This document shows, one piece after another, positions 39,756 to 51,500 of a stretch of DNA of 64,000 nucleotides; positions within the stretch are counted from its first letter, which is position 1, and every line of letters begins with the position of its first letter. This DNA is from Dasyornis broadbenti (lineage: Eukaryota; Chordata; Aves; Passeriformes; Dasyornithidae). The notes below the pieces were generated by a model. That model saw only the letters and a program-made list of their open reading frames with translations, was not told where the DNA came from and made no database searches. The stretch is from positions 1,089,009 through 1,153,008 of the forward strand of contig VZRN01004397.1 of the NCBI GenBank assembly GCA_013397935.1, read 5' to 3'. Made by a program: the position numbers and the translations under genes.

Positions 39756-41485
39756 TTGAATTAAGTCACAAAGAAAGGGGAGCTAGGCTTGTTTTTGGAG
39801 AGGGAGGATGAGGTTGCTATAGTAAATCCTATAACCTATATAAAAGTGGAGTCAGCTGAAGTGCATTGAAAGAAATGCCTAAAGGTACATCGTTTAAGTG
39901 TTACTCTATCTGTTTTGTTGTTGGTTTGTTTTGGTATTTTGGAATACTGATGCTGGCTGACTTGCTTATCTGCTTTCGGAAAGGCGCAGTCCAGAGCGCT
40001 GTGAGGTGTTTTAGGAAAAGGGTGATACTAGCAATGTGATAATTTTAAATGACCTGCAATGTTTAAAGCCTACCAAAAATAAAATTATATGACTGTAACT
40101 GCTTTACCAAATATTTTTTAGATGTATTTGCTCTTACGATTTATATTTTAAGCATAACATGCAACGATAGATGTGCCTGTTAATGAAAAAATGAAAATCC
40201 ATGTTAATAAGCATGAAAGTGACTTAAGGGAAAATATTTGCTTTCTTAGCTAGTTAGGGTTTTCATTATATCCCACTTAAGATTGAACATATTACTGGTT
40301 CAGCTGTAGGAGGCCATACAATAAAGCAAAAAAAAAAACCTAGAGTCTTTCTGGGGTGTTTAACTGCTACGCAGTGCCTGACCTCTCTCACTAAACAAGG
40401 TCTTGATGCCCTGACTCACCTCTTCACTACCACAATAGGCCTTCCCATTCCACTTTTTAATTATTTCCCCCATTTCTCAGTGACGGAAAAGATGCTGGTC
40501 TCACAGCACATCCCTGTTTTCACAGGTTAGATAGACTGCAGTGTATATGTTCTATAATGCACAGCAGATGAAATTCACAGTTATTTTAATGTGGACAGCA
40601 CTGGAATGAAAAAATGAAAACAGTACTAACAAACATGCTTGTAGATGCATGATGGCAAGCATACACATCTGCATATAAATATTATATATGCATGTCTCCT
40701 TAATGGGAGACTGTGATTGTTAGGTGTGCTTGCCTAAACACGAACTCTACAGCTAACCAAGCAAAAACCGCTCTCTACACAAATGTGTGTTTACATACAT
40801 ACATACCTAAGGAAAACAAAAATGCAGTGTATAATTTCAATATGTATGCATCTAGTGCATTGTAGTTCATTTTATTGTGCAAGCATAGTTTAAATTCCAT
40901 TTTTATGCAATGGTGCAGTGACAAGCTTCCTGTAAAATAAATATGGGCCACAAATGAAAATACTTTGGCTTGCTGTTCTTACATTTTTTCCTAGTAATGA
41001 ATACAGACTTCAACTTGTGAAAATATAAAATGATCCTGCTTTCAGTATAAATGTGCCTCAAAAAATCAATTCCAATTTCATCTTTGTTTTAGTAAAAAAA
41101 AAAGAACGTAAAGATCAGGACTATAAATAATGACTACCTGTGGTTTTCATAAATAAATATCTCCAAAGCAGTGGAAAGCTGTAGAAATGCATGGATATTT
41201 TATTTTCTTTTCCCTCATGAATTTGTTGTGTTGCAGGAATGTGTATAAATAGATGTCTAGATATGGCGCAGATTCAGATTCAGCCATTTTCTCCAAATAA
41301 AAACATATGTTTCCCTCTTGATGTTGCTTTTTGTCCTTTGGAATGCATTAACACTTTAATAATGGAAAGTCTGCAGTAATGTATGGTCTACCTATGATGT
41401 TTTTTTAAAAATCTCATAAATATGAATCTATAGGTACAAGAAAGCTGTATATGTTCATGCCCATGTCATAAATCATCCATCCTTT

Positions 41486-41489
<4 letters not shown>

Positions 41490-41525
<36 letters not shown>

Positions 41526-41575
41526 GGGGGGGGGGGGGGGGGNGTGGGGGTGGGGAGGAGGAGGGAGTGAGGGTT
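41490..41575. repeat. A28-G25 homopolymer junction with N
   Basis: Bases 41490-41517 are A, 41518-41542 are G, and 41543 is the only ambiguous base in the window. It is followed by GT, then G5, T, G4 and AGGAGGAGGG to about 41565. The G-rich strand has enough G-runs to form quadruplex DNA. The true length of both runs is likely uncertain, and the N marks an unresolved call. Confidence 0.95.
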
Positions 41576-43484
41576 TTCTCACTGGAACTATTTCATCTTA
41601 TCTAGGGAGGGTTAAGAAATACAGCTGTTGACACTTACCTAGATATTTTCACAAAGTCATGTCCCATTCACTGTTCCTCAGTTGGAAGGATGTTTTCCTT
41701 CTCTTTAATTTTCAGGAAGGGAGAATCTTGTTCTGCTTTCTAGCCTTGTAAGAGAGAAATGTCTGCCTTTCCCCACCTTCAGGTTACAACTTTAACTCAT
41801 AATCCCCTCATCCCAAGGAAACAAGTAGATAACATGATATATGCAATGTGAACTGATTTGGGATACTTTCATCTTAGTGTCTCCAGTCAGGAGAAATGGA
41901 TACAGATCAATTGTTTCAATAACTATACATGTGGTTTTATTCTGGGGTCCATGCTATGTTTGCTTAGAGAAAGACAAATGTACTAACCAATCTTGCATAT
42001 GCACCTTCGAACAGAGTGGAAACAACATTATTGTATTAACTACATCTCATGGAGGTAATGCTATCTGAAAGGAGGAAAAAGAAAAACAGCTTAAAAACCA
42101 ATAGCTTAGGTGTTGGTGCTTTTCTTGAGTATCTGGCATTTAATGATACCACACTGGAAATACTGGTTTGCTATAGCATTTTACCCTTCTCTTTCTTCAG
42201 GGCAGATTGGTACAGCCAGCACTTTATTCCTGAAAAAATATTCTTATGAAATGGATTGCTAGATTTGAATGTACTACCCAGTACTGATGACTAATATAAT
42301 GTTATTCTGTCCCTCCCTCACTCCTCTACAATCAACAAAGCATGCACAACCGTGGAGTGTTTCACAGTAATTTTGGTGATGTTTTGCTTTGCTTGATTGG
42401 AAAGTATTTCTGAGGAGGGTAAATAAGCTCACCACCAAACTCTCCCCTCTATTTGCTTTGCTGATGTTGCAGAAAGTAGTTCACTGCAAGACATGAAACA
42501 AGGAATGCAGTAGATTGAGATGCTTCAATGGGAAAAAAAAATTGCAGCTCACTAGCTTCATCTCCCATCTGTATTATTAGCACCGTATAGATTTAATAAT
42601 TAGGTGATTGAAGACATTTTGATGATGGAGCAGTTTCTATGATCTGCAAAAGAAAGCATCTGTTTTCCTCATGTACCAATTAATTATTTATACAGCAGAA
42701 AATACAGTAGACTACCTTGAGGATGAGCAGGTTGGGTGTTTGTGTAAAAACAGCAAAACCTGGCCTGGAAATTATGTCATTCTGACCTTCAAAGTCTCTA
42801 AAACAATTATTTTTCAGACATGCAGTAAACAAACAGTACTCTCTTCTATCTTCACTTCCACCTCACTGTTTGCCCTTCTGTCCTCACAGAGGGCCTGTCA
42901 GCTTAAACATCACCTTTCCTTTTATTTTCCATTTCCTGTCTACGTGTTTTATTAGCACCTTTTTCTATTTTACAGTCCACACTGATTCGACATCAGCTTC
43001 ATCTCTCATAAGCTCTACAGTTGAGACTAGGCAGAGTTATGCATTGTGGGAAATATGCAAAAGCATCAAACCTTTTTTTTTTTTCATGATTGTCAGGCAT
43101 GGATTCATTTTGGGAAATATATATTTCCAGAGGCTAGGACTTACTAAAGTTTGCAAATCAAAGAAAAGCAGATCCTTGGATCTCACAAAATGTGTTGCTT
43201 TGTATTATGACAATGGTGTTCACATGCCTGACATCCTCATAATAATATTAAGCCCTTTTTTTCCTAGCATTATGTACTTTATACATTTGTATAAATGTCA
43301 CAGCTTGTAATCACTTCCTTTGTCATCGACGATTAATCTAAAAAAATCGAATAATTCACTGCCCCTTGCCATTTACATATCGCCTGCTACCATCTGTTCT
43401 TCTCAGCAGCAGTAAATGATGGGTAATTAACTCAGTGCCTTTGTCTTTCCCTTGCTGAATGTCTGACACATATAGATTTTCCTC
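41576..43484. other. Unique A+T-rich sequence, no gene seen
   Basis: Open frames up to 146 codons (42870-43310, +) are rich in Phe, Ser and Ile, as expected of translated pyrimidine-rich DNA, and carry no domain. A run of T10-12 lies around 43073-43084. Confidence 0.5.
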
Positions 43485-43558
43485 TGTGTGTGTGTGTGTG
43501 TGTGTGTGTGTCTGTGTGCGTGTGTGTCTGTGTATGCGCGCACGCGTGTATGTGTGTA
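43485..43558. repeat. (TG)n microsatellite with Z-DNA-prone core
   Basis: Imperfect TG repeat of about 74 bp, interrupted by TCTG and GCG units. Its last 30 bases (43529-43558) alternate pyrimidine and purine without a break and include GCGCGCACGCG, the most Z-DNA-favourable sequence in the window. It explains the Cys/Val and Thr/His repeats in frames crossing it. Confidence 0.95.
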
Positions 43559-43980
43559 GGAAAAGGAGAGGGGGATAGGAGCAACAGAGAGGAAAAAGAA
43601 GCAAAAGATGCTGTAAGCCTGACCTGGGGAAAAAAAAGTCAGTACAAAAACATTTGCAAAGGAGAAAGCAGGACAGAAATGTTGGGGCTGCAAAGGGACT
43701 CTGTCACGTGGCCTTTTACTCGCTTAATGTCAAAAGAAAGTGGGACTCGGCTGCGGACAATAGCAGCCCTGCGCATGCAAGTACCCTTTTCTAAAGCTGT
43801 AAGGTCAAGGTCAAGATGCAGCAGCGAGAAAAAGCTTCATATGCTCCTCTTGTCAGCCTGGGTGCAAAGGGGGAAGATGAAAATGAGGCCAAATGGAGGG
43901 AATACACAATGCCATTTGGCTCCTGGACTGGAAGCCAGAAGGTTCACAATGTGTCATACTGAAACTATGATATAGTGGCT
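43559..43980. promoter_or_regulatory. Motif-rich block next to the TG repeat, candidate regulatory element
   Basis: This block is relatively G+C-rich and contains a perfect CACGTG E-box (43705-43710), a palindromic TGCGCATGCA resembling an NRF-1 core (43770-43779) and TAAGGTCAAGGTCA (43800-43813), an ERR/SF-1-type repeat. The three lie within 110 bp. No transcription start or exon is visible. The clustering is what I see; regulatory function is an inference. Confidence 0.3.
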
Positions 43981-46900
43981 CTGCATATTGCATCTTTAGA
44001 CAACTGAGCATGAGGCAATATGCAGTGTAAAATGAAAAAAAAGGAAAGCAATATTCAAAGAGCTTTTGCCCTTCCTGCTAAAGCCTGCAAGCCACCCTGT
44101 CCCTGGCTGTGGAAGGGCCAGAAAAGACAGCATTCCCTTGGTGTCATAGGAAATATGATATGATAGCCTAAGCAGCATCTTGTGGCATGCTTCTTTGATA
44201 TTGTTTATAAGTAAAGGAAGAAATAAAAACCTGAAGATGGTTCAAAATACATTTTAGTGAAGGTTTTTGAGATGGAAAAAGCATAACAATGTGTCTCAAC
44301 TACCGTTAAATGACTGTTTATTTACATGTATTTGCCACAATTTATTTGTCCTTAGGTAGTATCTAGAAGCCTCCTTCGGGGTTGAGGGCCACATTGTGCT
44401 AGGCGTTGTAAAAGCATGTAATGTGACATAGTATTGTCACTCACAACATCCTCAGGGGCTGGCCAATGCTGAGTGTGATGTGCAGTGTCTTTCATTAAAA
44501 GAAAAAAAACCAAAAAAGAAAAGAAGAAAAGAAGTTAGCTCTTTTTAAATGGGATCCTATTAATCTCAATGCAGTTACGTTGCCTAGATGAAGCTTCATG
44601 CCAACTCAGTTATTTTACTTACATTATCTCTATGCCACATGTTGTCTATGAAGCTTTGGATTTTTGAACATGGGAGAAATAACAATTGCAGATAATTTCC
44701 CTATGACTTAAGACTTGCTCTTCCCAGTATTCTGCCCCAAAACACTCTCTCCCAGGACTTTTTCTCAAGCCTTTTCAATCGAGGCCATGACATGGGTAAC
44801 ATCTCTTGCTGATTTTACACAAAATTTTTTGAATGGCTGTACATCTCTCCAGCTTTCTTTCTATTTCAAGTAACCATATAACCTTACTCAAATCTGACTC
44901 CTATGTTACTGCATGCTCCTCAAATGCAATTCTCTGTATGTGTAATGACCTTGGGAAGTGATTCACTCTTGTTCAGATCTTGTTAGCTCATGCAATAAGT
45001 TTAATTACATTTAACCTGAATGAAAGATGATTATTTGATCCATCAGCTTCAAAACTGAATAGTGCCAACTGATGTGATGGAATGTGAGTTGTAGTACTTG
45101 TGGGAAGTCCAAGCAACACCTACAGTGCCGGTCCAGCTAGAGTTTCTTTCATGAAAGTTTCCCTGACCTAACAAAAAAATATTCTCTTACATCTGACACT
45201 GGTCACTTCCAGATTCTCTGAGGGAAGTAGTAATGTGTCTCATTAGAATTTCTCTCAGGCTGAGAGGAAAAAAGGTGTCCTGTTGCTACAAACTACTGAT
45301 AATTTCTAATTTTTTTTTCTCCTGGGTTTCCTCTAGCTAAGATAGGGGATGTTGAGTTTAGAAGACTGAATGTAGCAAATATGGAACCACATGGAATTGG
45401 CAAATCGCCTTAAAGGCTCTACAGAAATAGATATAAGGGCAACAGAAGAAAAACAAGATAACTAATGATCTTTTACCTCATTAGATTAGTATGAAGATTA
45501 TCATTTAAGATTATTAGAATTATCAAATGGATATCAGTGGGTTGAAGTATTTTGTCTTGTATATAGTGCATGATAAGCATGACTTGTGCTCGTATTTCCA
45601 AACATAAGAGGTCAATGTATATTAATAATTAGTATTTCTATTTTGTATTGATATAGTGTCTAGCAGCCCTGGTTGCTGTCCAGGAAGCCAGTGAGGGAAA
45701 CAACACAAAATTTGCCTGTGCTCCAAAATCCTTAATGTTTAAGAGGTAACAGGGGCCATAGGTTGTCAGAAAGTGGTGTGAGGGAGAGGAACAAGGGGAT
45801 AGAAGATAATAAAGACAGTAGCGGCACACTAGGCAATTATATCAGTCAGCACAGCCCTTCTCCCTGCTACCTTTTATGTGTGGCAATAAAAGAGTGCTTA
45901 AAGGAGGGAAATTATGAGGATTTTCTGTTTGTGTGAAGCACATTCCAAGTGAGTTAAAAAGAGGGAGACTGGGAAGAGAGAAAGCATGAAAACCTTCGAA
46001 AAAATTATTAATTTGGTACTGAAGACCATCACCATGTGTTGATTGGAAGAAATTGTATCCACTTTCATTGAAAGCAAAATGACAGTGTGGCCAGGGCACA
46101 GACTGTGAAAGATGTGAAAGGGAATTGGAGGAAGCCATGAATGATGCCACAGAGAAAGGGAAACTGGTGCAGGGATGAGGAAAAGAAATAGAAAGAAAGG
46201 AAAGAAAAAAGGATACAACACTTCTGTTACTGATGACAGGATGAGATTGAGTAGCACAAAAGAATAAAGTGGGAGATGAGGATCACTTAAAGAATAGGAA
46301 ACTTCTGGCTGTAAAAGTTAGAGTTGAGTGATGTCCATTAGGAAGTGTAATAATCTGTAGCATGTAGTGGAAGGATACTTAGCTAGACTTAGATAAACAA
46401 GAAAAAACATGATGCAGGCAACAGTGTTGTATCATCTGGCAGATGCACTGAATGGCTATCTTTTCTACCTCTTAATATCTCTGTTACTTGTACAATCTGT
46501 GTACTTTAAGGCAGTGTATTTATACTGTGAAAGTGTGGAAATACTTGTCAAGAGACCAAGTATCATAGAAAAGTACTTGAAAAATCTTTGCATATGAAAG
46601 GAATTTCCAAAATGCTTGTGTTGTATATACACGTGTATATATTTCTTTATACACATATATATGTAGCATTGAATTCCTCTGTGGTGTAAGAAGTAGATGT
46701 TTCCAGTGTATTCAAATCAGGCTTCATTTGCAATATTTGTGTGAAATTTGAAATGAATTTAAAATATAATATTTTTATACATACTATACTATTGAAAGGC
46801 AATGATTGTAAAAAACGTAACTGAAAACCATATTTACTAGTGTGTATGTTTACGACTGTGTACTTGTCAGGTTTAAATCTTAGTTTCAAAGCTTCTATCA

Positions 46901-48527
46901 GGTGAAGGTATAGAGTGTGATTATGTTTTAAAATAAATGACATACAGAACTAATGAAGACAGCATTTCTTCTTCCATTTTTACTACAGATCCATTATCTG
47001 CAATGCAGATTTCTAATGCATAGCTTGTATTCCACCAGCAAGAGAGGTCTGCTTTTTTGCTCATAGACAACAGTTCTGACTGCAGTCTTGTGATTTATTC
47101 AAATTTTAGGAGGGCTTACTTCCTGAGGGTGTACAGCCACTGTTGATGTAAGTACACTGTGTACATACAGAAAAACGAATGGACGGCTGAGCACAGGGGC
47201 TTGGACATATGCACATTCTCGATATTGCCTGGGTTAGGCAGAATGTGACTTCATTGAGCTGGTGTCTGATTTTTGTTGAGTACTAAAACAGAAGCTGTTT
47301 TCTCATTCGCACTGTACAGTGTCACTTCACTGGGAACTCCCTCTGTAATGGCTTTCTGAAGTTGGTATATTCATAGTGATGTAACATTCAGTGAATTGCT
47401 GTTCAAGTATATTTGTGAACATCATATTTTTGCTGAAAGATGGGAAAAATATATTGTTTTAAAGCAAATAATTTTTAAAGCTTCTGAAGTTGGGAAATGA
47501 ATTAGAGGAAGAAAGCAATCATTCTCTTGAAGGGAACAATATTTTACGCTATGCAGTAGGTCACTAAGGAGGATTTTTGATGACCTGAAACTTTTAATTG
47601 AAATAAAGAGTTGATGATCAAGACTAATGGGCTTTAGCACAAGACTTACTAGTCCAGGTGTCCCCTATGTTCTTTGTACATCTGTAGATAGCTTAGTGTT
47701 AGTAGGCACAGGTTAGGTCATTACACAAACCTTTGAGGTAATTTTACTCAAGCATCATACTGCCCCAGTCACAAATTTTCTTGGTTAACAGAATTGTAAG
47801 TGGATCTTCAAAGTGTACTAAGCCTGATTTCTGTGTACTACAGAGAGATGTTTTCATGAATGTTTCTTAAGATTTCTCATTAAAAAACAATTGCAACCTA
47901 CACCCAGTAAAAAAAGGATAAAAATCAAGTATAAATATTGAAAGAATGAGAAGAGAACTGATGTCTTGTCACCATTTGATAAAAACAAAGCATTTTAATT
48001 GATATATTCACTGTATCATTCACTCTTATGGTGCTCCTTGACATTTCAAACACAGATATTTGAACCTCAAGCATTTAATGGACCTGGCTTACTGTTTTGT
48101 ATTGATCTGCCTCACTGCAAATCAGTGGTGATGTTCCTTACTCCCTCCCTGTAAAATGAAAAGAAATCAAATCAAAGTGTCCTAAACTTGTTGATTCAAA
48201 GCCGTTTCATCTATCAGTATAGAAACATTCCATCAGTATAGAAAAATAGGTTAACAGTCTTTTTCACAGTCTTTCTTCTGCAAACTGAATTGAAATGACC
48301 TGGCTTAAAGTAACCTGGATCTCAGTCATAAAAGCAATATGCTGCCAGAGTGACAAATCCAGAATTTATCACTCATGTATATTTCATCTGCACTTACCTT
48401 TATTATTCTTTATTACTCAGCTATAAGAACCGATGGCATTGCTAGGATATCTGAGAACTGTTTGGCCAGTAAATTGTGGCAAGGCAAATTCAGGACTTAG
48501 GAGCCAAATTTTCGATGCCCTCTAATT
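43981..48527. other. Unique A+T-rich sequence, no gene seen
   Basis: Purine-rich low complexity lies at 44497-44535 and 46174-46213. At 46624-46641 there is a perfect 18-bp palindrome centred on CACGTG, followed at 46648-46665 by another alternating pyrimidine-purine tract. A 13-base direct repeat (ATCAGTATAGAAA) occurs twice around 48215-48245. No gene is recognised. Confidence 0.5.
44378..44430. repeat. Possible remnant of an old amniote interspersed repeat
   Basis: The string TCGGGG...GGGCCACATTGTGCTAGGCGTTGTA resembles, from memory, a block (GGGGCCCCATTGTGCTAGGCGCTGTAC-like) common in reptile and bird interspersed repeats. The match is short and the family name is not certain. Confidence 0.25.
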
Positions 48528-48548
48528 AAAAAAAAAAAAAAAAAAAAA
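48528..48548. repeat. Poly-A tract (A21)
   Basis: Twenty-one A between CTAATT and GTGGC. No gene body is visible upstream. Confidence 0.92.
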
Positions 48549-51500
48549 GTGGCTTCTGAAGGAAAGAAATGTTATCCATTTTTTCCCCTGTATTGCCTTT
48601 TCCTGCATAGTTTGAGTTTTATTTTTACTCTTTCCCCTTTGATTTCTGGCAAAAATGGAAAAGATGTGTTTTCTTAGTCTGAAGAGAATCCTCTGTGAAG
48701 TCTTTTAGGTCCTTCTGCATGTGTAAAGAGATATTGAGATATCATGATGCAGCCTGTCCAGGATCTGAAGCCACATGACAGATTGTTTACCTGATCTTTT
48801 CTGCATGGTTAGGACAGTGAGTTCATAAATAGTCTTACTCCTTATCTAATTCAGGATTGTAATTTATATCCTCATTTAACTTTACAATCCTACTGTTCTG
48901 TTGGAGATATTGCTTAAACTTTAATCTCAGGAGGGAAAAAAAATAGAGAATGGTAGCATTCCACTATCAGTTATTTTTGAAAGAGCTGTAGGTTGCCACA
49001 ATCTTGAGGTTGATCATCTTGAAACATTTGAGGAGAAACATTATCCAAAAATAATTTAAGCGCAAAACTGAATCTAGTGGGTGCAATGAGAAGTCTGACA
49101 AAAACACTAATCCTTGTAAGACAAAGGAAGCTAAGACACTAGAATTAAGGTTTGCCTAATATTGCTTATTTCTACCTATTGTTTTCTTGTTTAAAAATAT
49201 TTTTGAATTGTGTACGTAGTGTATTTAACATGCAAACAGGAGTAAGTCTGGAATTAGTGTAGTATCCTAGCAAATGACATAGCTCTTCTGAAAGTCAAAA
49301 TAATCTGAAAGAGCAGAGTGAAAAATCAGAGCACACTGCAGTAAAAGTTGGACCTCAGTCAGTGCCAGACTGCCAACTGTTAATAAATGATGTCTTTGGT
49401 CTGTCATATTTGATATGTTGAACTAAAATATCAGTACGGGTGTTCATATGCTGCTATTTGATGCTGAAGATTTATTATTTAAGACAGGTTGTCTATTCAA
49501 AATTTTCTTCTTGTCTTGCCTCATGATTAATCAAATGGATGTATGTCTTTCAACACAGTTGTACTGGACCATTCATATGAATAAACCAGGATCTCTATAA
49601 ACTTGTGGTGTGTCTGCGAATATGTCATTTGTAGGGAACATGGCTAAGAAGTGTAGGAAGTAACTAGAAGAACTGATGAAACTTATTTCAGCACCTATTG
49701 AAAGGATATCTTGTCTTTTATAACCTACATGCAACTGCATTATTAAGCTCTTTGATAGCCTCATGAGAATTCAAAGATGCATTTACTGATTTAATCAGGG
49801 TAGCAAATATGTAGAGGAAAATCAAAAAATAATTTTTCTGCTTGTTGATGCAGAGAAAATCTTTGCTTCTAAAATATTAACTGAACACATTGTTAAGAAT
49901 TTTTTGCTGGGCAGACAGTGTGGCAATAGAAAAGACAGAGATTATTATCGGTATATTTTCCAGCATCATAAAGCAATAGGAAAACAGTCAAGAATGAAAT
50001 CAGCGTCTTTCCATACAGTTGGCGAGAGGACTACAAGAAAACATTAATCAGAAAAGACTGAGCCATAAAGTCAACCTGAAAGTTGAATATAAATTGAACT
50101 AGAAGTTCTAAAAATTTCCAGATGTCATCATGGCTAGAGTCACAGAACATGGTGGTATTCCTAATGTTTTGGTTTCAAGTAACATTCGCAAGGTCTTCAT
50201 TTTCTATTTCTCCATATAAGATTATGCTTGTATATATGCCCTGGGGAATTTAAGGATATTAATGAGTGTACATTTTAGGTTATTCCCTGCATAGAGTCTT
50301 GTACTAAATGTCCTGGATCTTCAGCTGGCATCTATTGAGTACTAATAATTCTTGTCCTACACAACGGAGTTTTTATCTTATCCTCTATGACTTTCAGCAG
50401 CAGTTTGGACCATCAGCATCCAGTTTTAGGTATTACTTTCTTCCTGATAAATCTCACATCAGAATGCCTGAAGTGACCAGCCTATCTGTAAGGGACAAAG
50501 TTAGATGCTGAAGGAAAGAAAAAAGAACATGTTAGAAGAACAAAAGAACTAGCAAAAATATTTTAATATAGTTTTATAAAGCAGTAAGACAAGAATCGCA
50601 TCACTACTGTATACCTGCAATAATAGCTGACCTAAGAAGAAAATGCTTTGGGCTTGAAGGCGTGGTTTGAAAGTTGCAGTAAGTGAGCCTCATGATTCAG
50701 AAAATCATTCTACAGTGAAATGAAATTTGGGAAATATTTCTGCAGTACTGTAGGACTAGTGGAATGTCTTATCTCTAGCCCAAAGGTAGGAAAATTGTTG
50801 TATCCACTGACTTGCAGGAGCTGATACTGTCACACTCCTGCAGCATAATACATAGTATAGTATGCTTCGTCCAGCATTGGCTGAATCTAAGGAACTGACT
50901 ATCCTCTCTGTTTCTGTATCATGATCCATTTTACTTCAATAGGTTGATCAGTCCTTATTTCTCAGTTTGAAAGATATTGACAATATGGTTTTTGTTTTTT
51001 TTTTATCAGTGAGTAATATTCTTTCCTAAAGTGGCTTATGGTAAAATAGCTTTTAAGATTATGAGGATGGTTTGTTACTGGTGGAACCTAGACTTAGATT
51101 CTGTGGCTGCCACTGAGACAAAAAGTAGGTGTCTGAGCCTTGCTTTCATGTTTAGAACCAATATTCTTTGAAAGAAATATTGACTTTCAAATGAGTTTTA
51201 TCTTTAGTGGTTTTCAACATTTTTATTTGAGAAATTTGCAATTACCTCATGTGTTAGACTTGTACCTGAAATGCCAATTATGCCATGCACACATGTCAAG
51301 CAGTAGCTTTTTGCTTATCCTTAAATATGGGAAGATATTTAACTTGGACAAGGCATTTTAAAAACTTCCCTGGAACAGAATTAAAAGGAATCCATGTTTA
51401 TAGGGCAAGTACAGTCAAATTAATAAACTCTGTCAATATTAAGTATACCTTTTAGATTTGCTTCAATGGAATTAGGTTATCTGTATCCTTGCAATTTATA

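Larger units (their letters stand above)
37171..41489. other. Unique sequence with scattered motifs, no gene seen
   Basis: Notable items are the nuclear-receptor-like site at 38431-38444, a perfect 10-bp-arm inverted repeat at 39734-39755 and a TACA-type tetranucleotide at 40792-40807. Bases 38160-38660 are G+C-richer and contain CTGCATCAGATGCAG (38406-38420). No exon or transposon family is recognised. Confidence 0.5.

Noticed and set aside
43427..43693. Frames with Cys/Val or His/Thr dipeptide repeats on both strands
   Set aside because: They are translations of the TG/CA microsatellite at 43485-43558, not a repeat protein.
48213..48246. 13-base direct repeat ATCAGTATAGAAA as target-site duplication
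   Set aside because: Only about ten bases lie between the copies, too few for an inserted element; a slippage or local duplication is enough.
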